A stretch of DNA of 9,439 nt from JAABRU01 sp964505535 (GCA_964505535.1 CAZDIU010000219.1:1-9439); one strand, 5' to 3'; positions 1 to 5,763 are shown, counted from the first letter of the stretch. Translations and numbers: made by a program. Notes: a model not told the origin generated them from the letters alone.

Positions 1-43
1 TATTTATAATTTTGAATTGAAAACAAGAGGAAATGACTTTTGA

Positions 44-247
44 AAGAGGTCTATTCTTACAAAGGAACATTTTTATCATGTCGGTGCAAAGGAAGATAAT
101 AGAAATTCAATGCTTGAAGCACTTGTGATGAATTTTGAACCAAAGACACCTTATGAAGAATCGCTTTTAAAAAAAGAACAACTCGCTCTATTTGAGAAAA
201 TAATAAAAAATCAAAGCTTAACCAGTCGCTCCAGCGGACGGGCTTAA
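44..247 (+). pseudogene. 3' remnant of an unrecognised coding sequence
   Basis: One frame is open from 44 to a TAA at 245-247 and reads like real protein: it starts KRSILTKEHFYHVGAKED and continues through MLEALVMNFEPKTPYEESLL. An in-frame TGA at 41-43 blocks it from the frame upstream (positions 2-40), which is also open to the window edge. So the gene is either interrupted by a nonsense change or frameshift, or only the ATG at 110 (45 aa) is used. No good Shine-Dalgarno precedes that ATG. The last residues (SLTSRSSGRA) are encoded by the attC-like hairpin, so the stop codon lies in its loop, as often seen for cassette genes. I do not recognise the family. It could be a decayed cassette gene or the tail of a longer gene beyond the window. 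Confidence 0.35.
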
Positions 248-266
248 CGCCCGCCGCCCGTTAGCT
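216..266 (+). repeat. attC-like (integron cassette recombination site) stem-loop
   Basis: GCTTAAC at 216-222 matches the R'' consensus RYYYAAC, and GTTAGCT at 260-266 matches R' GTTRRRY at six of seven positions. Between them is a strong imperfect hairpin: GCGG (234-237), one unpaired A (238), CGGGC (239-243), a five-base loop, GCCCG (249-253) and CCGC (254-257). Outer GTTA/TAAC pairing plus an inner stem with an extrahelical base is the architecture of attC sites. The site is short, and the two sides are unequal (11 bases on the left, 2 on the right between the boxes and the stem), so it may be a deleted attC, or just a dispersed palindrome. No integrase is in the window. Confidence 0.4.
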
Positions 267-269
267 TCA

Positions 270-502
270 TAAAGAAATAATCTGTAATAATTAAAGATAT
301 TGACCAGCATAAAAGAATGAAAGGAGTTTGTCTGTGGAAACAACAGGCAGAGCGGGCAAAATTTTTTCTTTGCCCACCACAGTCAACAGCACATGCCAAC
401 CCCAAAAAACCGGATGCAAAAACATGCTCCGGGTCGGGTTATTTTTGTGTCAGGTCTCAACATCCTTATGCAGCAGAAAGAATATGCGGAAAAGAGGTTT
501 GT
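270..502. other. Leader region upstream of the toxin-antitoxin pair, no convincing gene
   Basis: This stretch has open frames (for example a GTG at 334 with AAAGGAG before it, open to 522), but their translations look like noise and run across a hairpin. It holds a perfect 7-bp inverted repeat, GGGCAAA (354-360) and TTTGCCC (369-375), with an 8-nt T-rich loop. It also holds one copy of a diverged repeat (340-386) whose partner lies at 1224-1269. I could not identify a clear sigma-70 promoter. Confidence 0.4.
340..386 (+). repeat. Diverged direct repeat, copy A
   Basis: This 47-bp block starts ACAACAG, contains a run of T followed by TTTGCCCACC, and ends CAGTCAA. It aligns along its length with 1224-1269, with scattered substitutions and small gaps. 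Copy A contains a perfect 7-bp hairpin (354-375) that is partly lost in copy B. Each copy lies about 120-220 bp before a gene (the antitoxin, and the C_GCAxxG_C_C gene), so the upstream regions may be related by duplication or belong to a dispersed element. Confidence 0.45.
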
Positions 503-832
503 ATGCAGACAATTTCCATTGAAAACAAATGGATTGAAACCGCCAGACTCTTCGGAGACATATCAGGCATTGTCAAAGAGGCACTGCGGAGTTATTTCAT
601 CCGGCAGTGTGAACAGAAAATAAACAATGCAGATGCCCAGATGGAATTTTATAAGCATAAGTATAACTGTGATTATTCAGAATTTAAAAAATTGATTCAG
701 ACGGATGAATCTTTTTTAAATAAAATTGAATCCCAAAACCTCATATGGGAGCAGGATGCAATTGAATGGGAATATTGGACTGAAGAAAGAGAGACATGGA
801 GCAGCCAACTCACAGCTATTTTGAATCTCTGA
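503..832 (+). CDS. Putative antitoxin of a type II toxin-antitoxin pair
   Basis: The product is 109 aa from the ATG at 503, which has AGAGG at 493-497 five bases upstream. The frame stays open back to 317, but the extra residues are cysteine- and proline-rich noise, so the later start is preferred. Residues 1-36 (MQTISIENKW, then IVKEALRSYF) resemble a short strand followed by helices, as in small DNA-binding antitoxins. Residues 38-65 look helical, and residues 84-104 (QDAIEWEYWTEERETW) form an acidic, tryptophan-rich tail. Similar small proteins with an acidic EWE-type C-terminus precede DUF6516/TumE-like toxins; I base the call on that likeness and on the 37-bp overlap with the next gene. 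Expected role: to bind and neutralise the toxin and probably repress its own operon. Neither activity is shown by the sequence alone. Confidence 0.55.
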   Translation: MQTISIENKWIETARLFGDISGIVKEALRSYFIRQCEQKINNADAQMEFYKHKYNCDYSEFKKLIQTDESFLNKIESQNLIWEQDAIEWEYWTEERETWSSQLTAILNL

Positions 833-1215
833 AAAATCTTGTTTACAAAACATTGCGTTGCATCAGTTCTGAACGGCTTGAATATAATCCGCAAAGGAGT
901 TTGTGGGAAATTCATGGTACTCTGGGCGGATTCGATATTTTCATGAAAGAGGTTTTTATACGAAAAGGACGGATGTATTCGTATTATGTCATCAGAGAAG
1001 GCGAAGTTGCTGTCGGTTTTGACAACTATCCGGACAGACAGGCATTACAGCAAAAATATGGAAAAAAATTCACTTCCCATATTGATGAACTGATTCCTCA
1101 CCGGCACGGTCAGAATAAGACAGACTGTGAACTGACCGGAGAAATGACAGTGGAGAAATTTCTGAAATATCTTTCCGATGAATTATTGCCGATGAACCTT
1201 AACGGAATAAAATAA
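796..1215 (+). CDS. DUF6516/TumE-like putative toxin
   Basis: The product is 139 aa. The ATG at 796 follows a purine-rich stretch (GAAAGAGAG) inside the upstream gene and overlaps its end by 37 bp in another frame, which implies coupled translation. The layout fits the DUF6516/TumE toxin family. After a helical N-terminus come short strands (residues 36-72, with IHGTLGGFDIFMKEV and RMYSYYVIREGE), then GFDNYPD (74-80), a PHRH motif (101-104), and a C-terminal helix, MTVEKFLKYL (117-126). Family members have a similar DN motif, P-H-x-H and a final helix. TumE-type proteins are reported as toxins partnered with a small antitoxin, probably acting on RNA; the exact activity here is inferred. The pair has no obvious terminator behind it. 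It could be mobile, given the attC-like site upstream. Confidence 0.6.
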   Translation: MEQPTHSYFESLKNLVYKTLRCISSERLEYNPQRSLWEIHGTLGGFDIFMKEVFIRKGRMYSYYVIREGEVAVGFDNYPDRQALQQKYGKKFTSHIDELIPHRHGQNKTDCELTGEMTVEKFLKYLSDELLPMNLNGIK

Positions 1216-1436
1216 TTGAACTGACAACAGCAGGCATGGTGAAATCTTTTTTTTGCCAGCCCCAGTCAAAATGAAAAAAACCAAAGTTGAAACATTATAC
1301 TCATCATCCTGTCTGAAAACAAAGGGGAACAGCACCTATGGCAATGATGCTGAAAAAAATCAGAAAAAACGGGTGTGTTTTATTGGAAAAAAATATGCCG
1401 GGAGAGTGTAATGTAAATTAATCTGAGAGGAGAAAT
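1216..1436. other. Intergenic region with repeat copy B, no convincing gene
   Basis: It holds the second copy of the diverged repeat (1224-1269) with an 8-T run, then AT-rich sequence up to the Shine-Dalgarno of the next gene. Two short open frames (ATG at 1271, 46 aa; ATG at 1338, 27 aa) are lysine-rich and not recognisable. The second has AGGGG-type bases before it, but I do not call it. Confidence 0.4.
1224..1269 (+). repeat. Diverged direct repeat, copy B
   Basis: This is the partner of 340-386: ACAACAG, then a T-run followed by TTTGCCAGCC, ending CAGTCAA. The stretches after the repeats also show scattered similarity. Both have an A-rich block about 10-25 bp further on, and both later contain AATATGC just before the Shine-Dalgarno region of the next gene (482-488 and 1390-1396). 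Confidence 0.45.
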
Positions 1437-1997
1437 ATGGAAGTTCAGGAAAGAATTGCTTTGGTAAAAGACCGGGCAAGGAAAAATTTTTCAAAGGGAT
1501 TCAACTGCGCGGAATGCGTTCTGGAAGCAGTTCTGGAACATGTGGATACAGGTCTGCCCAGAGAAGTTCTCAGACTGGCAACGGGATTGGGAGGCGGTGT
1601 CGGACTCTCGGAGGATACATGCGGAGCAATCGTCGGTGCTGTATTGGCTGTCGGTGCGGTGCATGGGCGCAGCGGTCTTCCTGAAGGGGAAGACAGGAAA
1701 GCGGCAGCCAAAGCCGCTGCCGAACAGTTGTATGGAAATCCCGGACTTTACAGAATGTTCAACCAGTTGCCCAATATGATCAAAAGCAAATACGGAAACA
1801 CGCTGTGCCGTGAAATCTGCAGACAGTGGAGAGACAACTGGCTTTGCCGGGATCATGCGCTTCATTGCCGTGAAATCATTACTGACATTGCAGAATTTGC
1901 GGCAACTGTCATTTATGGCGATAAAAATGAAATCATGTCAAAACCCTTCGGAGACAATGTGGAGAATCTGAAGGATGCCTGCACAGTAAAAGGCTGA
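1437..1997 (+). CDS. C_GCAxxG_C_C family putative redox-active protein
   Basis: The product is 186 aa from the ATG at 1437, with GAGAGGAG at 1424-1431 as Shine-Dalgarno. The defining signature is visible: cysteines C24 and C27 in FNCAEC, a glycine-rich turn GLGGGVGLSEDTCGAIVG (residues 50-67) with C62, then C124, C128, C137 and C144 in the C-terminal half. This matches the family named for the C, GCAxxG, C, C pattern (Pfam 'putative redox-active protein'). The family is common in anaerobes and predicted to be a soluble redox or metal-binding protein of unknown reaction. No signal peptide or membrane segment is seen. The gene appears to stand alone: the upstream pair ends 221 bp before it and no gene follows for 780 bp. 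The number of conserved cysteines suggests a thiol pair or a metal cluster, but the substrate is unknown. Confidence 0.8.
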   Translation: MEVQERIALVKDRARKNFSKGFNCAECVLEAVLEHVDTGLPREVLRLATGLGGGVGLSEDTCGAIVGAVLAVGAVHGRSGLPEGEDRKAAAKAAAEQLYGNPGLYRMFNQLPNMIKSKYGNTLCREICRQWRDNWLCRDHALHCREIITDIAEFAATVIYGDKNEIMSKPFGDNVENLKDACTVKG

Positions 1998-2103
1998 GGG
2001 ACTGCTTTAAATTAGGAGGTTCCTGATTGCAGCCAATTGTTGTGCCGAGTTTAGAAAATATACGGATTCAGTTTATATAACGCATATCAAACCATTCAGC
2101 CGG

Positions 2104-2149
2104 ACAACCGCTCCTTTCGTTATCACTCCAAGGAGAGGGAGCCGGTTGA
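2104..2149. repeat. Imperfect inverted repeat, possible old terminator or palindromic element
   Basis: AACCG-CTCCTT (2106-2116) pairs with AAGGAG (2130-2135) and CGGTT (2143-2147), with a 7-base bulge on the right arm and a 13-base loop. There is no clean run of T after it, so intrinsic termination is doubtful. Confidence 0.25.
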
Positions 2150-2413
2150 TTCATTCTTGGGAGTATTGGAAAAAATTATAATCAGATTCTGTTGATATTT
2201 CTTTAAAATTCTGAATTTATTATAAAAAACATCTCCAATCTGAAACCTTCGGACTTTCACGGAGTCTGTCCGGAATGAGGAACAGCACTGCGCACAGTTC
2301 AGATCTGGGATCGGAACCGGCAGCCTGAGCTGAAATGTCAGCAGAACCAATGGTTTTATTTTGGAATCTGTCCAAGTGAAGCTGCGGGAGCATGTTTCCT
2401 GCGGGCACAGGAT

Positions 2414-2420
2414 TTCATAA
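2414..2420 (+). repeat. Left target-site duplication of the MITE-like element
   Basis: TTCATAA lies directly before the left terminal inverted repeat and is repeated exactly at 2557-2563 directly after the right one, as expected for a 7-bp staggered cut during insertion. Confidence 0.55.
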
Positions 2421-2556
2421 CTGATGTTACGCACTGCCGTCATACCGGCGAAAGCCGGTATCCGGAACTGGCTGAAAATACTGGATTCCGGCTTACGCCG
2501 GAATGACGGTCAGGGAGAGTAACCTGCTGATTTTTAAAAGGGCAGCGTAACATCAG
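2421..2556. mobile_element. 136-bp MITE-like element with nested palindromes
   Basis: The outer terminal inverted repeats are perfect for 12 bp: CTGATGTTACGC (2421-2432) and GCGTAACATCAG (2545-2556). TGCC (2435-2438) and GGCA (2541-2544) extend the pairing after a 2-base offset. Inside is a second palindromic pair: CCGTCATACCGGC (2437-2449) faces GCCGGAATGACGG (2497-2509) with one mismatch, and GCCGGTATCCGG (2454-2465) faces CTGGATTCCGGC (2481-2492) with two mismatches. This inner part is the type of extragenic GTCAT...CCGG...ATGAC repeat dispersed in many proteobacterial genomes. The whole is flanked by exact 7-bp direct repeats (TTCATAA). It encodes no protein, so it would need a transposase in trans. 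The parent insertion sequence is not identified. Confidence 0.65.
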
Positions 2557-2563
2557 TTCATAA
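2557..2563 (+). repeat. Right target-site duplication of the MITE-like element
   Basis: TTCATAA follows the right terminal inverted repeat and matches 2414-2420 exactly. Confidence 0.55.
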
Positions 2564-2664
2564 ATGAAAAACCCTGAATCCTGCCCGGACCTGTCTCCGT
2601 TGCATACATTCTCAAAAATCATGCAATTATTTTAAATTAAATATAAAAACATCCAAAAAGATAT

Positions 2665-2691
2665 TCAGACGGGTTCACCGGAACTGTCTGA
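2665..2691. promoter_or_regulatory. Palindromic site upstream of argBD, candidate operator or leader hairpin
   Basis: TCAGAC (2665-2670) and GTTC (2673-2676) face GAAC (2681-2684) and GTCTGA (2686-2691) around a 4-base loop, with a GG bulge on the left and a single T on the right. It lies 87 bp before the argB start. It is a plausible operator or leader structure. It does not resemble the ARG box (TGAAT...ATTCA), so the regulator is unknown. Confidence 0.3.
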
Positions 2692-2777
2692 TGTCCGTAC
2701 CGGGTATGAGAGAATCTTCTGCACCTTGCAAACGGCAATACAGCGGATTTGTCATTAACTGAAAAGTGAAAGAAACT

Positions 2778-3653
2778 ATGAATCCAAACACAGCAGACAT
2801 ACTGATAGAGGCACTGCCTTACATCCGCCGTTTCAACGGCATGACCATTGTGATCAAATACGGCGGTCATGCCATGGTGGATGAGCAGTTGAAAGAGGAT
2901 TTTGCCAGAGACATCACTTTGCTCAAGTTTATCGGCATCAAACCTGTGGTGATCCACGGGGGCGGACCCCAGATCAGCAAGGTGCTGGAAAAAATGGGCA
3001 TCACGTCCACCTTTGTGCGCGGAATGCGTCTGACCGATGCGCCCACTATGGATGTGGTGGAAATGGTTCTCGGCGGCAAGGTGAACAAGGGAATTGTTCA
3101 TCAGATCAACCGTCAGGGCGGAAAGGCTGTTGGTCTGAGCGGCAAGGACGGCGGTCTGATCCGGGCAAGGAAGATGCACATTGTGTTTCAGGAGGATGAA
3201 ACCAAGCCTCCGGAAATCATTGATCCCGGACTGGTGGGAGAGGTCACAGAAGTGGACCCCTCCATCATCAACACCCTGACGGAAAAAGGTTTTATTCCCA
3301 TCATTGCACCGGTGGGAACCGGTGAGGAGGGCGAAACCTACAATATCAATGCGGATCTGGTCGCGGGAAAAGTGGCACAGGCACTTAACGCGGGGCGTTT
3401 TGTGCTGATGACCGATGTGGACGGGGTTCTTGGCCCGGACGGAGCACTGATCTCTTCCCTGGATGCGGACACTGCCCGGAAAATGATTGCGGAAAAAAGC
3501 ATTTCCGGCGGCATGATTCCCAAAATTGAATGTGCGCTGGACGCATTGAAAAACGGGGTGGGCAAAACCCATATCATCAACGGCAAAAAACATCATGCCC
3601 TGCTGCTGGAACTTTTCACAGACAGCGGCATTGGAACACAGGTGACAGTATGA
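2778..3653 (+). CDS. argB: Acetylglutamate kinase
   Basis: ArgB phosphorylates N-acetyl-L-glutamate with ATP to N-acetyl-glutamyl-5-phosphate, the second step of arginine synthesis, in the cytosol. The product is 291 aa from the ATG at 2778, normal for the family; a GTG four codons earlier (2766) is an alternative and no strong Shine-Dalgarno decides between them. Landmarks of the amino acid kinase fold: KYGG (residues 27-30), HGGGPQIS (60-67, substrate/phosphate loop), GLSGKDGG, and the nucleotide-side segment VLMTDVDGVLGPDG followed by GGMIPKI. The N-terminal helix (EALPYIRRFNG) and the C-terminal HIINGKKHHALLLELFTDSG region are of the kind found in arginine-inhibited hexameric enzymes, so feedback inhibition by arginine is likely. 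That would fit a cyclic pathway with ArgJ, which is not in the window. Its stop overlaps the argD start (ATGA), so the two are translationally coupled. Confidence 0.95.
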   Translation: MNPNTADILIEALPYIRRFNGMTIVIKYGGHAMVDEQLKEDFARDITLLKFIGIKPVVIHGGGPQISKVLEKMGITSTFVRGMRLTDAPTMDVVEMVLGGKVNKGIVHQINRQGGKAVGLSGKDGGLIRARKMHIVFQEDETKPPEIIDPGLVGEVTEVDPSIINTLTEKGFIPIIAPVGTGEEGETYNINADLVAGKVAQALNAGRFVLMTDVDGVLGPDGALISSLDADTARKMIAEKSISGGMIPKIECALDALKNGVGKTHIINGKKHHALLLELFTDSGIGTQVTV

Positions 3654-4828
3654 CAGAGGAAATCATCACACAGGCCAGCACCGTGATGGCCGCAACCTAT
3701 GCACGGCAGCCCCTTGTTCTGGAAAAAGGACAGGGAAGCACCCTTTGGGACACAGAGGGGAAAAAATACACAGATTTTATTGCGGGCATCGCGGTCTGCA
3801 ATCTGGGACATGCACACCCCAGAGTGGCAAAGGCATTGGCACAGCAGGCGGAAAAACTGTTTCACACCTCCAATCTCTATTACACGATTCCCCAGACCCA
3901 ACTGGCTGCCTGGCTGGTCAGCCACAGTTTTGCAGACCGGGTGTTTTTCTGCAACAGCGGAGCGGAAGCCAATGAGGCGGCCATCAAACTGGCGCGGCGG
4001 TATTTTTATGAAAAAGGCGTGAGCGGACGTTTCCGCATCATCACTGCGCTCAAATCCTTTCACGGCAGGACTATGGGAACCCTTTCCGCTACCGGTCAGG
4101 ACAAGATCAAAACCGGTTTTTCTCCTGTATTGGAAGGATTCGCGTTTGTGCCTTTCAATGATGCGGATGCTCTGCGCAGTGCAATGGATGAAACAGTCTG
4201 CGCTGTGCTTCTGGAACCCATACAGGGAGAGGGCGGCGTGGTCTGTCCTGATCCGGAATATCTGAAAACCGTGCGCGGCCTGTGTGATGAAAGAGGGATT
4301 CTGCTGATGTTTGATGAAATTCAGACCGGCATTGGCAGAACCGGAAAACTGTTCGCGTATGAGCATTTCGGAGTTGAACCGGATGTTATGACCCTTGCCA
4401 AGGCTCTGGGAAACGGACTGCCCATCGGCGCAATGCTGGCAAAAGAGGAAATCATGGCCGCATTCACGCCGGGAGCGCATGCGTCCACCTTTGGGGGAAC
4501 CCCTGTGGTGACAGCCGCTGCTTTGGAAACCCTCAAAGTGCTGACCGAAGAGGGAATTATTGAACACTGTGCGCAGATCGGGGCTTATTTCAGGGAAAAG
4601 CTCCAATGGCTCAAAGCGCGGCATGATTGTGTCACGGATGTCCGGGGCATCGGTCTGCTGCTGGGCATGGTGCTGAAAAGCGAAGGTGCGCCTCTGGTGA
4701 AAAAATGTATGGAAAAAGGCTTTCTCATCAACTGCATACAGGGAAATATCCTGCGTTTTGCCCCGCCTCTGATTATTCAGAAACAGGAAATTGATGCGCT
4801 GGTGCAGTGCCTTGATGAGATCCTGTGA
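3650..4828 (+). CDS. argD: Acetylornithine aminotransferase
   Basis: This PLP enzyme converts N-acetylglutamate-5-semialdehyde and glutamate to N2-acetylornithine and 2-oxoglutarate, step four of arginine synthesis; many ArgD proteins also serve lysine synthesis as succinyl-diaminopimelate aminotransferase. The product is 392 aa, a usual length. The chosen ATG (3650) overlaps the argB stop as ATGA; the frame stays open upstream only inside argB. Class III aminotransferase motifs: CNSGAEANEAAIKLARR (PLP phosphate loop), SFHGRTMGTLSATGQ, EPIQGEGGV, and LLMFDEIQTGIGRTGKLFAYE with the PLP-ring aspartate. The Schiff-base lysine is K251, in TLAKALGNGLPIGA. ASTFGGTPV and RFAPPL complete the substrate site. 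A strong hairpin terminator begins 13 bp after the stop, closing an argB-argD transcription unit. Confidence 0.95.
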   Translation: MTEEIITQASTVMAATYARQPLVLEKGQGSTLWDTEGKKYTDFIAGIAVCNLGHAHPRVAKALAQQAEKLFHTSNLYYTIPQTQLAAWLVSHSFADRVFFCNSGAEANEAAIKLARRYFYEKGVSGRFRIITALKSFHGRTMGTLSATGQDKIKTGFSPVLEGFAFVPFNDADALRSAMDETVCAVLLEPIQGEGGVVCPDPEYLKTVRGLCDERGILLMFDEIQTGIGRTGKLFAYEHFGVEPDVMTLAKALGNGLPIGAMLAKEEIMAAFTPGAHASTFGGTPVVTAAALETLKVLTEEGIIEHCAQIGAYFREKLQWLKARHDCVTDVRGIGLLLGMVLKSEGAPLVKKCMEKGFLINCIQGNILRFAPPLIIQKQEIDALVQCLDEIL

Positions 4829-4841
4829 TGCACCAGTATTC

Positions 4842-4874
4842 AAAAACCGGATTTTTCAGAAAAATCCGGTTTTT
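4842..4874 (+). terminator. Intrinsic terminator of argBD (hairpin copy 1)
   Basis: A perfect 15-bp stem: AAAAACCGGATTTTT (4842-4856), loop CAG, AAAAATCCGGTTTTT (4860-4874). The 3' arm ends in five T, so it can act as a Rho-independent terminator, and by symmetry could work on both strands. It is preceded by GTATTC and followed by CGGA, both of which recur in copy 2. Confidence 0.8.
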
Positions 4875-4915
4875 CGGAAAACTGTCAGGATTCCAGTCTG
4901 CTTTTTCTCTGTTTG

Positions 4916-4924
4916 TGCTATAAC
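4916..4924 (+). promoter_or_regulatory. Candidate extended -10 promoter for yggS
   Basis: TGCTATAAC carries the extended -10 TG and a 5/6 match to TATAAT. No good -35 is found 17 bp upstream. It lies between the two hairpin copies and would place hairpin copy 2 inside the yggS leader. Confidence 0.3.
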
Positions 4925-5009
4925 AATGTCATCCCTGTCGGGATTCTGATTTGCTTTTTCAATTTGTTCTGCAACAACAAATACGCAGCCGAACATTTTC
5001 GTGTATTCA

Positions 5010-5042
5010 AAAAACCGGATTTTTTATAAAAATCCGGTTTTT
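5010..5042 (+). terminator. Hairpin copy 2, terminator or leader attenuator before yggS
   Basis: The same 15-bp arms as at 4842-4874, AAAAACCGGATTTTT (5010-5024) and AAAAATCCGGTTTTT (5028-5042), but with loop TAT instead of CAG. The flanks GTATTC (5003-5008) and CGGA are also shared. It lies 46 bp before the yggS start, too close for a promoter fully downstream of it, so a transcript into yggS must pass or begin within this structure. Confidence 0.65.
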
Positions 5043-5088
5043 CGGACTGATTTCAACTGCACAGATCCTGAACAGAAAGGAACACCCC

Positions 5089-5763
5089 ATGAGCATTGCG
5101 GAAACCTGGCGGAAGATCAGGCAGCAGGTGCCGGATTCTGTAAAAATTGTTCTGGCCTGCAAAAAAAGAACAGCGCAGGAGGTGGCAGAAGTGATTGACG
5201 CGGGCGCCACGGATCTGGGAGAAAATTATGTGCAGGAAGGGGAAAGCATTTTTGAGGCTCTGGGAGATAAGGCACACAAAGTCAGATGGCACATGATCGG
5301 CCCTTTGCAGAAAAACAAAATCAACAAAGCCCTGCGGATATTTGACATGGTGCAGACCGTTCATTCTGCGGATCAGGCTGATGCCATTGACAAACGCTGC
5401 GGAACTGTCGGCAAAAGGCTTTCGGTTCTCATTGAGATCAACAGCGGTGAGGAAGCCGCCAAGTCCGGTATTCCTCCGGAATACAGGGCAGTGGAATCTT
5501 TGGCCCGGCATATTTCGGCATTGCAGCACATCCGTCTGGAGGGTCTTATGACCATGGGCCCTTTTGAATGCAGTTTGGAAGAACTGCGGCTCTGTTTCCG
5601 GAAAACAAAGGAAATATATGATCGGCTCCGGGATTTGAACCTGCCGGATACGGAAATGAAATATCTGTCTATGGGCATGTCCGATTCCTGGCAGGCGGCC
5701 ATTGAGGAAGGCAGTACCATGATCCGGCTGGGAACCATTGTATTCGGACAAAGACCGGTATGA
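5089..5763 (+). CDS. yggS: YggS/PLPBP family pyridoxal phosphate homeostasis protein
   Basis: The product is 224 aa (usual for the family), starting at the ATG at 5089 with AGAAAGGA at 5074-5081; the frame stays open upstream but crosses the hairpin and has no support. YggS is a single-domain, fold-type III PLP-binding barrel without known catalytic activity that buffers PLP and affects amino acid and keto acid pools. Visible motifs: the PLP lysine region LACKKR (residues 22-27, K26 expected to bind PLP), LGENYVQE (43-50), WHMIGPLQKNK (67-77), INSGEEAAKSG, EGLMTMGP (151-158), and SMGMSDSWQAAIEEGST (194-210) followed by IRLGTIVFGQR, which binds the PLP phosphate. The usual VSKT around the lysine is replaced here by CKKR. 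It stands alone between the argBD terminator and a convergent operon. Confidence 0.92.
   Translation: MSIAETWRKIRQQVPDSVKIVLACKKRTAQEVAEVIDAGATDLGENYVQEGESIFEALGDKAHKVRWHMIGPLQKNKINKALRIFDMVQTVHSADQADAIDKRCGTVGKRLSVLIEINSGEEAAKSGIPPEYRAVESLARHISALQHIRLEGLMTMGPFECSLEELRLCFRKTKEIYDRLRDLNLPDTEMKYLSMGMSDSWQAAIEEGSTMIRLGTIVFGQRPV

Larger units (their letters stand above)
1998..2420. other. Gene-poor region with possible decayed coding sequence
   Basis: No convincing gene. A strong orphan Shine-Dalgarno, AGGAGG (2014-2019), sits 7 bases before a TTG that would read MQPIVVPSLENIRIQFI before a stop at 2078-2080, which looks like the front of a lost gene. An inverted repeat follows: AACCG and CTCCTT (2106-2116) facing AAGGAG (2130-2135) and CGGTT (2143-2147); it could be a weak terminator or an old palindromic element. 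The rest (2150-2420) has no structure I can name. Open frames on the minus strand here have unconvincing translations, and one starts inside the MITE-like element. Confidence 0.4.

Noticed and set aside
317..502. 62-codon N-terminal extension of the antitoxin frame, and a parallel frame from 328 with a good AAAGGAG before a GTG at 334
   Set aside because: Translations are cysteine/proline/serine-rich noise, cross a perfect hairpin and repeat copy A, and the ATG at 503 has its own Shine-Dalgarno.
1271..1421. Short frames of 46 aa (ATG 1271) and 27 aa (ATG 1338)
   Set aside because: Low-complexity, lysine-rich translations in an A-rich region, no recognisable motif and only a moderate ribosome site for the second.
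2123..2443. 106-codon minus-strand frame in the gene-poor region
   Set aside because: Its start lies inside the MITE-like element, it has no ribosome site, and the translation resembles no family I know.
2600..2626. TTGCAT...ATGCAA inverted pair upstream of argB as an ArgR box
   Set aside because: The 15-base spacing is wrong for an ARG box, and the best local match to TGAATWWWWATTCA is only about 10 of 14 bases in AT-rich sequence.
2637..3596. 319-codon minus-strand frame opposite argB
   Set aside because: Shadow of argB on the other strand: histidine- and phenylalanine-rich translation, while the plus strand is unmistakably ArgB. The same applies to 3593-4843 opposite argD and 5053-5799 opposite yggS.
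4930..4950. Short GTCATCCCTGTCGGGATTCTG stretch read as a GTCATTCC-type extragenic palindrome
   Set aside because: Only one short, imperfect arm is present, with no matching partner nearby.
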